Assembly (NCBI RefSeq): GCF_024347195.1
Contig: NZ_AP025281.1
Span: 4,712,001 to 4,776,000, forward strand
Direction: 5' to 3'
Length of the DNA: 64,000 nt
DNA from: Aliamphritea hakodatensis
GTDB taxonomy: Bacteria > Pseudomonadota > Gammaproteobacteria > Pseudomonadales > Balneatricaceae
In this document: positions 25,088 through 34,607 of the stretch, piece after piece
Layout: each line of letters begins with the position of its first letter
How positions within the stretch are numbered: position 1 is the stretch's first letter
Position numbers and translations under genes: made by a program
Notes under the pieces: generated by a model
Seen by the model: the letters and a program-made list of their open reading frames with translations, nothing else
What the model was told of the DNA's origin: nothing
Database searches by the model: none

Positions 25088-25117
25088 TCACGGTGCCCTT
25101 CGGGCATGCATAACCAT

Positions 25118-25146
25118 AACAGCCCGCATCATGCGGGCTGTTTTCG
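25118..25146 (+). terminator. Terminator of gcvR
   Basis: Eleven-pair stem (25118-25128 with 25132-25142), three-base loop, TTTT at its end. Confidence 0.9.
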
Positions 25147-25179
25147 TTTCTGGCAGGGTTCCCGACAGGGTTCAGCGCG

Positions 25180-27159
25180 TCAGATACTGAAACGCTGAAT
25201 CAGGCCCTGCTGCTGCTTGGCAAAGTCCAGTAACTCGGTGCTGCTGCCGGATGCCAGCTCCGCACCCTGCGCCGTTTCACCGGCCGCTTCACTGATACTC
25301 ACCAGCGTCTGGCTCACCTGAGCAACCGCACTGGACTGCTGCGCTGCGGCTTCTTCAATATGGGCATTCAGTTCACGGATATGCGCGACCGCATCATTCA
25401 TCGCTCTGAGCACATCCTGAGAACGGTTGGCGTTTGCCACGCAGTCCTGTGTTTTGTCATAGCTGTCGTTCATGACTTCGCCCACCCGCAGAATGCTGTT
25501 CTGCATATTCTCGACCATGGTCTGAATATCCATAACAGAGTGGCGTGTCTGACCGGCCAGCGCCCGCACTTCATCGGCAACCACGGCAAAACCGCGCCCC
25601 TGCTCACCGGCTCTGGCGGCCTCAATAGCGGCGTTCAGGGCCAGCAGGTTAGTTTTGTTCGCAATGCCCTGTATGGAGTCAAGAATCGAGGCAATCTGCT
25701 CACCGAAGGCAGACATCTCATTACTGACCGTCATTGCCTGATCAATGCCTTCTGCCTGGGTCTCAATGCTGGTCAGTGTATTGTTCATCTGCTGGTTAAC
25801 GTCAACACTTAGTTTTTCAAATTCTTTCACGGCTGTCAGAGTCGTCTGACTATGATTAGCCACCTCTTCCACACTGTGCTCCATCTGCACCGCCGCCGAT
25901 GAGGTTTGCTCCAGCTGCTCGCTCTGTTCAGACATAGCATGGGTCGTTTGCTGGCTGATCGCTGCGTTTTGCTGCGCCACATCTGACAGTTTCTGGGAAC
26001 CTTCTGAAATCTGTTGCAGAATATCCCGCAAACTTGCCACCACCGCATTCAGATCCAGACTCAGTTCGCCAAACTCATCCCGGCGCTGGTCATCAAACTG
26101 AACCTGCAGGTCGCCTTCTTTCACCCTGTGCAGGCTCGCTTTAATGGCAGACAACGGCACGTTAATGGTCTTCATGATCCACGCGCCAATGACCGCGGCA
26201 AAGATTGCAGCACCGATAGACAGCGCAATGATCAGCGTATTGCTGAGGGCAACTGCTTTTTCTTCGGCATCGCGGGCATCCATAGCCGACTGGTAGGTGG
26301 TATCGATATAGGTATTCACTGCGGTCTGGGTTTCAGCCAGAATTGCCCGCAGAGCCTGCATATGGTCCGCCAGCACCTGATCAGCCGCCAACTTCTGACG
26401 ATACAGGGCAACGAGGCCTTCCTCACCGTACAGCTGCGCTTCAACCTGATTCAGGGTCACCTTCACACCGCGGGCCAGCTTGTCTGCTTTGAACAGATCA
26501 TCATAGGCTTTACGCAATGTGCCATTACTGGCCGCCAGTGCTTCATCAAGCTGTTTGATATCCTGAGAGCGCTTGAACGCCACCAGTTGGAAGCGGTGAA
26601 CGCCCAGTGCTTTACTGATTTTCTGTACCAGCTTACCGGCGGGCTTACCCTTACGGGCAATGGCAAAACGCTGCACCCAGGCGTTCAGGGCATCTCCCTG
26701 GCTCTGGAAGGTAATATCGGCCTCGACAGCCTTACGGCGGGCAATCAGGCTTTCGGCATGATCATCCATCACGGTCAGTGCTTCATCATTAAACGTCTGG
26801 CTCAGCGCCTGAACCTCAGTTAACGCGGCGGTCAGTTCCGGCTGGTCAGCAACCTGACTGAACAGCGCTGCCTGTTCGGCATTAAATTTATCGATGCTTT
26901 GGGTAAAGACTTCACGCTCACGCTCCAGACCTTCACCGTCGGTCTGCCCCAGCGCGGTAAATAAAGCTTCGTTAGCTTCCTGAAGGTAAATCATCTGCCG
27001 GTAACTGCCCGACAAATTAGGAATGACATTATCAGTGACATTGAAGAATTCTTGTGAAATCGAGCGGCTGGCAAGAAACCCACCACTGCCCACAACTATA
27101 ATAAAAACGACCATCAGCACGTAGCTGGCAGCAATTTTATGGGTGATCCTGACGTTCAT
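25180..27159 (-). CDS. Methyl-accepting chemotaxis protein
   Basis: A 659-residue chemoreceptor: TM1 at ~9-31, a helical periplasmic sensor (~32-305, long four-helix-bundle type), TM2 at ~306-329, HAMP ~330-383 and a cytoplasmic coiled coil. The CheA/CheW-contacting tip is at ~498-530 (IANKTNLLALNAAIEAARAG). No C-terminal CheR-tethering pentapeptide: it ends QQGLIQRFSI. CGGAGG precedes the start. Ligand unknown. Single gene. Confidence 0.92.
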   Translation of the reverse strand: MNVRITHKIAASYVLMVVFIIVVGSGGFLASRSISQEFFNVTDNVIPNLSGSYRQMIYLQEANEALFTALGQTDGEGLEREREVFTQSIDKFNAEQAALFSQVADQPELTAALTEVQALSQTFNDEALTVMDDHAESLIARRKAVEADITFQSQGDALNAWVQRFAIARKGKPAGKLVQKISKALGVHRFQLVAFKRSQDIKQLDEALAASNGTLRKAYDDLFKADKLARGVKVTLNQVEAQLYGEEGLVALYRQKLAADQVLADHMQALRAILAETQTAVNTYIDTTYQSAMDARDAEEKAVALSNTLIIALSIGAAIFAAVIGAWIMKTINVPLSAIKASLHRVKEGDLQVQFDDQRRDEFGELSLDLNAVVASLRDILQQISEGSQKLSDVAQQNAAISQQTTHAMSEQSEQLEQTSSAAVQMEHSVEEVANHSQTTLTAVKEFEKLSVDVNQQMNNTLTSIETQAEGIDQAMTVSNEMSAFGEQIASILDSIQGIANKTNLLALNAAIEAARAGEQGRGFAVVADEVRALAGQTRHSVMDIQTMVENMQNSILRVGEVMNDSYDKTQDCVANANRSQDVLRAMNDAVAHIRELNAHIEEAAAQQSSAVAQVSQTLVSISEAAGETAQGAELASGSSTELLDFAKQQQGLIQRFSI

Positions 27160-27473
27160 CCCAAAACCTCCGAAGATACATTAACTGCCAGATGCAGCTA
27201 ACTGCGTGTCGGCTCCTGCTGATGCGGAGCTCTTTTTATTCATGTGATTGATGTATTTTGCGTATTTGCCAAAATCGTCTGAAAACGACCTTAACGACAG
27301 ATTAAGACAGATAAACAGTCAGCAACAGACATCATTTACTCAGGATGGGCAGCGGCACCCTAAACAAAAGTCTATAGTCCGAACAATACGTGCGTCAGAA
27401 ACACCCCAGACAACAGGCATAAAAAAACCGGCGCTGATTGCTCAGCGCCGGTTTTTAAAGGTGATGCAGGTGC
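27160..27473. other. argH-MCP intergenic region (314 bp)
   Basis: Holds the argH terminator at the left and the MCP leader at the right. I looked for a sigma28-type promoter before the chemoreceptor and found no good match. No reading frame. Confidence 0.4.
27423..27456 (-). terminator. Terminator of argH (works in both directions)
   Basis: Fifteen-pair perfect stem (27423-27437 with 27442-27456), TTGC loop, A-run on one side and T-run on the other. Confidence 0.92.
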
Positions 27474-28868
27474 TTAACGCTGAGCCAGCATCTGCTCGGC
27501 ACGGTCACAGGCCAGTCGTACCTGATTCGGCGCAGTGCCACCGATATGATCACGGGCACTGACAGAACCGTCCAGTGTCAGCACGTCAAATACGTCTTCG
27601 CTGATCTCATCCGAGAACTGCTGCAGTTCAGCCAGGCTCATTTCGCCCAGATCTTTACCGCACTCAATACCGTAAGCAACGGCTTTACCCACGATCTCGT
27701 GAGCATCACGGAACGGGATGCCTTTACGCACGACATAATCGGCCAGATCGGTCGCCGTAGAGAAACCGCGCAGCGCCGCTTCACGCATGTTGTCATGCTT
27801 GGCTTCAATCGCCGGTACCATGTCAGCGAACGCCCGCAGGCTGCCTTTCACGGTATCAATGGCATCAAACAGAGGTTCTTTATCTTCCTGGTTGTCTTTG
27901 TTGTATGCCAGCGGCTGAGACTTCATCAGCGTCAGCAGAGACATCAGGTGACCATAGACCCGGCCACTCTTACCGCGAACCAGCTCAGGCACGTCCGGGT
28001 TCTTCTTCTGTGGCATGATGGACGAACCGGTGCAGAAACGGTCTGGCAGGTTGATGAAATCAAACTGCGCAGATGCCCACAGCACCAGCTCTTCAGAGAA
28101 GCGTGACAGGTGCATCATCAGTACGCTGGAGGCGGCACAGAATTCAATTGCAAAATCACGGTCGGATACGGAATCCAGCGAGTTTTCAGTCGGTGCCGTA
28201 AAGCCCAGCAGCTCAGTGGTCATCTGGCGGTCGATTGGATACGTCGTACCGGCCAGTGCAGCAGCGCCCAGCGGCAGAATGTTCACCCGCTTACGGCAGT
28301 CGGCAAACCGCTCATAATCCCGGCTCATCATTTCGAACCAGGCCATCAGGTGGTGACCAAACGTAACCGGCTGTGCAGTCTGCAGGTGAGTAAAACCAGG
28401 CATTACGGTTGCCGCTTCCTGACGGGCCAGACCGATAATGCCCTGTTGCAGACGGTTGATTTCCGCCAGCACCAGATCAATCTCATCACGAACATAGAGA
28501 CGGATATCCGTCGCTACCTGATCGTTACGGGAACGGCCAGTGTGTAATTTCTTACCGGTAATACCGATCTTTTTGGTCAGGGCGGCTTCGATGTTCATGT
28601 GTACATCTTCCAGCTCAACCGACCATTCGAAGTTTCCGGATTCGATGTCCTGCTGAATTTCAGCCAGGCCATTGAGAATATCGTTACATTCAGCCTCGGT
28701 AAGTACGCCAACCTTGGTCAGCATCTTCGCGTGGGCCACAGAGCCCTGAATATCCTGACGGTACATACGCTGATCGAATTCAACCGACGCAGTAAAACGG
28801 GCTACAAATGCATCCGTCGGTTCGTTGAATCGGCCGCCCCATTGCTGGTTGGTTTTTTCTTCGCTCAT
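27474..28868 (-). CDS. argH: Argininosuccinate lyase
   Basis: Cleaves argininosuccinate to arginine and fumarate, the last step of arginine synthesis. 464 residues with the fumarase/aspartase signature GSSIMPQKKNPDVPE, HTGRSRNDQVATD and LPLGAAALAGTTYPIDR. The start at 28868 has AGAGG six bases upstream; an in-frame ATG 21 bases earlier lacks one. Divergent from hemC. Confidence 0.96.
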   Translation of the reverse strand: MSEEKTNQQWGGRFNEPTDAFVARFTASVEFDQRMYRQDIQGSVAHAKMLTKVGVLTEAECNDILNGLAEIQQDIESGNFEWSVELEDVHMNIEAALTKKIGITGKKLHTGRSRNDQVATDIRLYVRDEIDLVLAEINRLQQGIIGLARQEAATVMPGFTHLQTAQPVTFGHHLMAWFEMMSRDYERFADCRKRVNILPLGAAALAGTTYPIDRQMTTELLGFTAPTENSLDSVSDRDFAIEFCAASSVLMMHLSRFSEELVLWASAQFDFINLPDRFCTGSSIMPQKKNPDVPELVRGKSGRVYGHLMSLLTLMKSQPLAYNKDNQEDKEPLFDAIDTVKGSLRAFADMVPAIEAKHDNMREAALRGFSTATDLADYVVRKGIPFRDAHEIVGKAVAYGIECGKDLGEMSLAELQQFSDEISEDVFDVLTLDGSVSARDHIGGTAPNQVRLACDRAEQMLAQR

Positions 28869-29166
28869 ACTTACCTCTATACTCAACACCAGCTACCTGA
28901 TGTTCATCCTGAATTAAGGGCCTGCATTATACATTACTCGCCCATACCCGACACATCCGGCCGGATATTTTCTTAACCATTCCCGATAAATCCCGGGCAA
29001 ATCTGCCCACAGCGACACAGACCTCCCCCGGAATGGAAAAAAGCCTGATGAAGATCATATCCTGCGGTGCAATAGAGGCTGCTTTAGCTCCGCTGATTCT
29101 GATAAAATCAGTTTTTTTATTCCGTACGGGCTCCAGCCCTTTACGACAGCCTTCCAGGATATGTTC

Positions 29167-30108
29167 ATGACCACTCCCGTTATACGTATTGCTACCCGTC
29201 AAAGCCCGCTTGCTCTGTGGCAGGCTGAATATGTAAAAGCTGAACTGGAACGCCACCACCCCGGCATTCAGGTTGAGTTACTGGGGTTTACGACCAAAGG
29301 TGACGTACTGCTGGATTCACCGCTGTCAAAAATTGGCGGCAAGGGCCTGTTTGTTAAAGAGCTCGAAGTGGCCATGCTGGCTAACGAAGCTGACATCGCG
29401 GTGCACTCAATGAAAGACGTGCCAATGGAATTCCCGGAAGGCCTGGAACTGGCCGTGATCTGCCCGCGGGAAAAACCTACCGATGCCTTTGTATCCAACA
29501 ACTACAAAAACATTGATGAACTGCCACAGGGCGCTGTCGTGGGCACGTCATCACTGCGTCGCGAAGCCCAGCTGCGTGAACGCCGCCCGGATCTGGTGAT
29601 TAAAACCCTGCGCGGCAACGTCAACACCCGTCTGCGCAAACTGGACGAAGGCCAGTACGACGCGATCATTCTGGCAACCGCCGGTTTACTGCGTCTGGAA
29701 ATGGCTGACCGGATTGCCTGTGAAATTACCCCGGAAGAAAGTTTACCTGCCGGTGGCCAGGGCGCAGTGGGCATTGAGTGCCGCAGCGATGATGACGTTA
29801 CCAAAGCGCTGCTGGCACCGCTGCATGACGCGCACACGGCCAGCCGGGTGACTGCTGAGCGGGCAATGAACCGCCGCCTTGAAGGTGGCTGTCAGGTACC
29901 GATCGCCTGCTACGCGACACTGGATGACAGCAGTGATGAACTCTATTTGCGCGGTCTGGTAGCCAGCACCGACGGCAGTGAAGTACTGCGCGACGAAATC
30001 ACCACGACATCTGCCGGCGCAGAACAGGCAGGTATTGAGCTGGCAGAACGTTTGCTGGCTGCCGGTGCGGATAGAATTCTGGCGGAAGTTTACCGGGAAA
30101 ATGGCTAA
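29167..30108 (+). CDS. hemC: Porphobilinogen deaminase (hydroxymethylbilane synthase)
   Basis: Polymerises four porphobilinogens into hydroxymethylbilane. In its 313 residues, the catalytic Asp is D84 (SMKDVP) and the Cys that holds the dipyrromethane cofactor is C242 (LEGGCQVPIA), both at E. coli numbering. ATG 29167 is preferred (AGGA seven bases upstream); the ATG at 29161 sits against that site. First gene of hemCDXY. Confidence 0.96.
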   Translation: MTTPVIRIATRQSPLALWQAEYVKAELERHHPGIQVELLGFTTKGDVLLDSPLSKIGGKGLFVKELEVAMLANEADIAVHSMKDVPMEFPEGLELAVICPREKPTDAFVSNNYKNIDELPQGAVVGTSSLRREAQLRERRPDLVIKTLRGNVNTRLRKLDEGQYDAIILATAGLLRLEMADRIACEITPEESLPAGGQGAVGIECRSDDDVTKALLAPLHDAHTASRVTAERAMNRRLEGGCQVPIACYATLDDSSDELYLRGLVASTDGSEVLRDEITTTSAGAEQAGIELAERLLAAGADRILAEVYRENG

Positions 30109-30907
30109 CTCCGCGTTACAGGGTTTGCGTGTTCTGGTCACCCGGCCGGAACACCAGAGCACGGATATATGCAGCCAGCTGCAACTGCAGGGTGCAACTC
30201 CTGTCTGCTTACCCCTGTTAGAAATTACTCCGGTAACCGATACCGATCACGGCTATCCGTTACTGAAACAACACATACTGGATCTGGATCTGTTTCAGCA
30301 GATCATTGTTGTCAGCCCGAATGCCGCGCGCTTTGCCGGTGATCTGGTTGATAGCTACTGGCCTCAGTTGCCGATTGGCATTACCTGGCACGCTATCGGC
30401 CAGAAAACCGCCGACACACTGGCTGAATACGGCATCACTGCCCGTGTAAACCCCGCCGGTACAGATTCAGAAGCACTGTTGACCGACACGAGTCTGCAAA
30501 ACATCGCCGAACAGCGCATACTTATTATGCGTGGCGAAGGTGGACGGACATTACTGGCTGAAACACTTCAGGCCAGAGGTGCACGCACAGAATACGCCGA
30601 ACTGTACCGACGCAGCTGTCCGGACTATACCTCGCAGCAGATCAACAGTACTATTTACAGTTCTCTGGATGCCGTTCTCATCACCAGCGGTGAGGCACTG
30701 GAGAATTTTTTCAGCCTGCTGGGGCCCTCTCAGGAACATAACTCACAGCAACGGGGTCAGATACTTTCAACCCGCCTGCTGGTTCCCAGCGCCAGGGTAG
30801 CCAAATTAGCTACAGAACTGGGCTGCACAAAAGTTTATATTGCTCAGGGAGCCGACAGCCAGGCTATGGTTCAGGCACTAATCGCGACGATCGACGTGGA
30901 AGAATAA
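30101..30907 (+). CDS. hemD: Uroporphyrinogen-III synthase
   Basis: Closes hydroxymethylbilane with ring D inversion. 268 residues, weakly conserved as usual, with LRVLVTRPEHQS at the start, VVSPNAARFA, HAIGQKTADTLAEYGI and VLITSGEALENF in the two domains. The ATG overlaps the hemC end by 8 nt and follows GGGA. An upstream frame into hemC is a shadow. Confidence 0.92.
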   Translation: MANSALQGLRVLVTRPEHQSTDICSQLQLQGATPVCLPLLEITPVTDTDHGYPLLKQHILDLDLFQQIIVVSPNAARFAGDLVDSYWPQLPIGITWHAIGQKTADTLAEYGITARVNPAGTDSEALLTDTSLQNIAEQRILIMRGEGGRTLLAETLQARGARTEYAELYRRSCPDYTSQQINSTIYSSLDAVLITSGEALENFFSLLGPSQEHNSQQRGQILSTRLLVPSARVAKLATELGCTKVYIAQGADSQAMVQALIATIDVEE

Positions 30908-30909
30908 CA

Positions 30910-32163
30910 ATGAGAAAGAACGGGAAAAACAACCGCAACAACAAAGCCGACGCTGACGTCATCGAAGGCGAAATCATTGAAAAGGACACCCCCGTGGATA
31001 AGTCTGCAGATACCTCCGCACCGTCTCAGGAAAGCGATAAGAAAGCGGCCGGCTCCGACGTGAAAAAGTCAGAAGACACCTCAGGTAATGCTGAGACCCC
31101 AAATGACAAGCCCGCCAAACAGAGCTCCGGCGCTGCCGGCAAGCTGGCACTCTTGCTGGCCGTCATTGCGATCATCGGTGTGGGATACCTGTACTGGTTA
31201 CAGCTGGAATCCAAGAACAGCATCGCGACCAGCCAGGCAGAGGCAAGCTCCGCGCTGGACGGTAAGCTGCAGGCAAGCCAGCAGCAACAAAGCGCGAAAG
31301 TCAGCAACCTTGGCCAGCAGATACAGGCACTGGAAGGTAAAGCAAAAGCAGACGCCGCGAATATTGAAGAACTGCAGTCACGTCTGACCCGCAGCATTCA
31401 GCAGATTACCGCTACTCAACAAAATACCCGTAAAGACTGGATCATCGCAGAAGCAGAATACCTGCTGCGCCTGGCTAACCAGCGGGTACTGATGGAGCAG
31501 ACTCCACAGGGCGCCCTGAAATTGCTGCGCTCAGCAGATAAGATTCTTAAGGAAACCGACGATGTCACTATCTACGCGGTGCGTAAGGCGCTGGCAGCGG
31601 ATATTGCAGCACTGGAAGCGGTTCCTGAACTGGACACTGAAGGGCTGTTCCTGCGCCTGGGCGCACTGAATGACCAAGTCAATAACCTGAAGCTGATTCC
31701 GCTGACCGAACAGCATAAGCTGCCGGAAATCGTGTCTGAAGTCAGCAACGAAACTTTCACCGAAACCTGGACAGAGAATCTGGCCAAGGGCTGGGCAAAA
31801 ATTGCTGACAAGTTTAATCAGTTAGTGGTTATTCAGGACCGTGATGCGCCGGTTGAGCCGTTACTGTCACCGCAGCAGAACTTCTACCTGCAGCAGAACC
31901 TGCACCTGATGCTGGAACAGGCTCAGTTGTCATTGTTACAGCGCCGCAGTGGCACCTATGAAAACAGCCTGAGCAAAGCAGAAGCCTGGGTTGCCACCTA
32001 TTTCGAATCCAGCGACAGCACCACTCAGGCACTGATCCGCAGCCTGCAGGAGCTGAAACAGGTAAATGTCGCGCCGGTTCTGCCTGATATTTCCGGCTCG
32101 CTGAATGCCCTGAAAAAGTATCTTCAGGACATGCGGAAACTGAAGGAACAGGAGGCAGCATAA
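30910..32163 (+). CDS. hemX: HemX-like membrane protein of the haem operon
   Basis: A 417-residue protein: a polar, Lys/Asp/Ser-rich cytoplasmic tail (1-76), one membrane helix (78-97, LALLLAVIAIIGVGYLYWL), then a coiled coil and a helical periplasmic domain. It is often annotated as uroporphyrinogen-III C-methyltransferase, but it has no SAM-binding motif and that activity is not supported here. It is placed two bases after hemD and shares the transcript with hemY. Confidence 0.88.
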   Translation: MRKNGKNNRNNKADADVIEGEIIEKDTPVDKSADTSAPSQESDKKAAGSDVKKSEDTSGNAETPNDKPAKQSSGAAGKLALLLAVIAIIGVGYLYWLQLESKNSIATSQAEASSALDGKLQASQQQQSAKVSNLGQQIQALEGKAKADAANIEELQSRLTRSIQQITATQQNTRKDWIIAEAEYLLRLANQRVLMEQTPQGALKLLRSADKILKETDDVTIYAVRKALAADIAALEAVPELDTEGLFLRLGALNDQVNNLKLIPLTEQHKLPEIVSEVSNETFTETWTENLAKGWAKIADKFNQLVVIQDRDAPVEPLLSPQQNFYLQQNLHLMLEQAQLSLLQRRSGTYENSLSKAEAWVATYFESSDSTTQALIRSLQELKQVNVAPVLPDISGSLNALKKYLQDMRKLKEQEAA

Positions 32164-33474
32164 ATGAAAAAGCTATTAATCCTGCTGCTGATCCTGCTGT
32201 TTGCCGGTGCATTAATTGGCCAGCTGATGGTTCAGGATTCAGGCTACACCCTGATTGCCTACAACAACATCACAATTGAAATGAGCCTGTGGGTATTTCT
32301 GATTGCCCTGCTGAGCGTATTCTTTCTGCTCCACTGGACACTCAATCTGTTACGCGGCTCACTGCGCTCCGGACAGCGGTTTCGTCTGTGGAGTAAAGGC
32401 CGTAACCAGCGTATTGCCAATACCAAAACCCTGAAAGGTCTGATTGCACTCTCAGAAGGCAAATGGTGGCAGGCACAGCGTCTGCTGACCCAGGCCGGTG
32501 ATAAATCTGAATTACCGCTGATCAGCTATCTGGCTGCAGCCCGTGCTGCCCATGAACAGGGTGAAGATGCTGACTGCGATGATTTACTGCATAAGGCCCG
32601 GGATGCCGCGCCGGAAGCAGAAATTGCCGTCGGCATCAGCCAGGCACAGATACTGCTGTCCCGCGGCCAGTACGAGCCCTGTCTGGCCACACTGCTGGAT
32701 CTGAACAAGAAAGCACCTAAGAATACCTATGTGATGAAGCTGCTGCGCGAAGTGTATATTCAGCTGAATGACTGGTCTGCCCTGAGCAAACTGATCCCCG
32801 AATTACGCAAGCACAAAGCGGTTAAACCGGCCAAGCTTCTGAAAACGGAACAGCGCTGCTACAGCAACATTCTTGAGCAAAGCATCAGTCAGTTGCCGGC
32901 GCATGCGGATAACGAAGAAAAAGCCAAAGCCCTGGGTGTCGCCTGGCATAACATGCCCGGTCAGCTCACCAGTGATGATGTACTGGCCCGCCACTACACC
33001 AATCTGCTGGTCAGCATCGGTGCGGAAGAAAAAGCAGAAGTGGCTATCCGTGACCTCCTGAAACGCAACTGGGATGATTCACTGATCGCACTGTATGGCC
33101 GTATTGAAGGCAGCGATGCCGGCAAGCAGCTGGATTTTGCCAAGGGCTTCCTGAATGACTACCCAATGAACCCGGATCTTTTACTGACACTGGGTCGTCT
33201 GTCCCTGCGTAATCAGCACTGGGGCAAAGCGGTAGATTACTTTGAACAGAGCCTGGAAGAAGAATCCCGTCCTGAAACCCTGAGCGAGCTGGCGCGCCTG
33301 TTACAGCATATGGGTGAAACCGACCGTACCCTGAAGCTGATTGAAAACAACTTCAGCCTGATTGGCAACGGCTTACCTCAGTTGCCGATGCCGGATAAAG
33401 CACCCGCCACGCCTGAAGCGGTTATGTCTGACGACCACATTCATGCGAAACCGCGTTTTAAGCCTATCAGCTAA
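32164..33474 (+). CDS. hemY: HemY-like TPR membrane protein
   Basis: A 436-residue inner-membrane protein with two N-terminal helices (~4-24, ~41-62) around a short loop and a large C-terminal domain of TPR-like helical repeats (LLTLGRLSLRNQHWGKAVDYFEQSL). The family is fixed in the hemCDXY operon. The Gram-positive HemY is an unrelated oxidase. Its role in haem synthesis is not established. Starts directly after the hemX stop (TAAATG). Confidence 0.9.
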   Translation: MKKLLILLLILLFAGALIGQLMVQDSGYTLIAYNNITIEMSLWVFLIALLSVFFLLHWTLNLLRGSLRSGQRFRLWSKGRNQRIANTKTLKGLIALSEGKWWQAQRLLTQAGDKSELPLISYLAAARAAHEQGEDADCDDLLHKARDAAPEAEIAVGISQAQILLSRGQYEPCLATLLDLNKKAPKNTYVMKLLREVYIQLNDWSALSKLIPELRKHKAVKPAKLLKTEQRCYSNILEQSISQLPAHADNEEKAKALGVAWHNMPGQLTSDDVLARHYTNLLVSIGAEEKAEVAIRDLLKRNWDDSLIALYGRIEGSDAGKQLDFAKGFLNDYPMNPDLLLTLGRLSLRNQHWGKAVDYFEQSLEEESRPETLSELARLLQHMGETDRTLKLIENNFSLIGNGLPQLPMPDKAPATPEAVMSDDHIHAKPRFKPIS

Positions 33475-33494
33475 GCGCAGTCTGAAAGCCAAAA

Positions 33495-33521
33495 AAAAAG
33501 CAGCCACCCGGCTGCTTTTTT
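33495..33521 (+). terminator. Terminator of the hem operon (bidirectional)
   Basis: Eleven-pair stem (33495-33505 with 33510-33520), ACCC loop, T-run to 33521 and A-run on the other side, so it also serves the convergent reductase gene. Confidence 0.92.
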
Positions 33522-33536
33522 GTATCTGAAAACTCA

Positions 33537-34607
33537 CTATTTACGTGGTGCGTAAGCGAATACATCCGCATGCATACAGGCACCGTCGAAGCCCTGTGCC
33601 TCACAGGCATCCAGCAAGGCATACACCATTCCCGGTGAACCGCTGGTATAAACCAGCATATCTGAGAAATCATCGTAATCCGCCAGCATCGCATCGGGAA
33701 TCAGGCCTGTGCGCCCTTCCCATGGCTGGCCGTTCTCCGGCTCACTGACCACCAGATCATAACTGACGTTAGCATGCTCCGCTGCCCACTGTTTTGGCAA
33801 TTGCTCAAGATATAAGTCTTCAGCAACCCGCACGCCCCAGTATATATGAATGGGATTAGACACCTGATTCGCCAGCAGGTGTTCCGTCATACTTTTGATC
33901 TGGGAAAAACCAGTACTGGCGGCCACCAGTACGATCCGGGTCTGGGGCTTCAGGCTGGTAGCCTCCAGGTAGCAATCCCCTTTAGGCAATTCAATTTCGA
34001 TACTGGGATTATTCTGCAGGTGCTCGATCATCGCAATGGACAACTCACCTTCCGGCATACGGCGGATATGCAGTTCCAGATCGCTGCCGTGATCCGGTGC
34101 ACTGCCTATCGAAAACGGTGCCCGGCGGCCATCCGGCAGAATCAGTTCCAGATACTGCCCGGCATGGAATTCAACTGCCATGCTGGCGGTTACCGGCAAA
34201 TGTAAACGTACCCGAAACACTTCATGACTTAGCTGTTCAACACTAGCAATATCACAAACCAGTTTTTTCACTCGAAACTCTCCAGGGCGTAACAGCCCAT
34301 CTATCTTCACCCTAATATCACCCTGAGGGACTGCCGTGCAGGCATATATCCGCGCGGGCTGCTGCCCGTCTTGTAAGCTTACATCCAGTTCAGGGTAACG
34401 CTGTATTATTCTTCCGGCTAACAAGTCTGCCTTACAGATCTGACAGACGCCGTTCAGACAACTGCGGCGCATCTTATACCCTGCGCGTTCCAGCGCAAGA
34501 AAAATTGATTCGCCTGGTTCAGCTTCCAGCCGGTAATGGCGCTCGCCGCAGTCTATCTGAATAAAAATATCACTCTCCGAAAATATCCAGCGCCTGCCAG
34601 ATATCAT
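33537..34607 (-). CDS. 2Fe-2S/FAD NAD(P)H-dependent oxidoreductase next to ubiD
   Basis: A 356-residue one-chain electron-transfer reductase: an N-terminal plant-type ferredoxin domain with cluster ligands C50, C55, C58 and C90, then an FNR-type FAD domain (RRAPFSIG, 161-168) and an NAD(P) domain (AASTGFSQIKSM, ~233). Resembles proteins annotated CDP-6-deoxy-delta-3,4-glucoseen reductase that follow ubiD in Pseudomonas. The only normal start in frame, ATG 34607, overlaps ubiD by 38 nt; a GGAGAG sits near a possible ATT start at about 34568. Electron acceptor unknown. Confidence 0.85.
   Translation of the reverse strand: MISGRRWIFSESDIFIQIDCGERHYRLEAEPGESIFLALERAGYKMRRSCLNGVCQICKADLLAGRIIQRYPELDVSLQDGQQPARIYACTAVPQGDIRVKIDGLLRPGEFRVKKLVCDIASVEQLSHEVFRVRLHLPVTASMAVEFHAGQYLELILPDGRRAPFSIGSAPDHGSDLELHIRRMPEGELSIAMIEHLQNNPSIEIELPKGDCYLEATSLKPQTRIVLVAASTGFSQIKSMTEHLLANQVSNPIHIYWGVRVAEDLYLEQLPKQWAAEHANVSYDLVVSEPENGQPWEGRTGLIPDAMLADYDDFSDMLVYTSGSPGMVYALLDACEAQGFDGACMHADVFAYAPRK

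Noticed and set aside
30910..32163. HemX as a SAM-dependent uroporphyrinogen methyltransferase
   Set aside because: No SAM-binding motif; the protein is a membrane-anchored coiled-coil protein.
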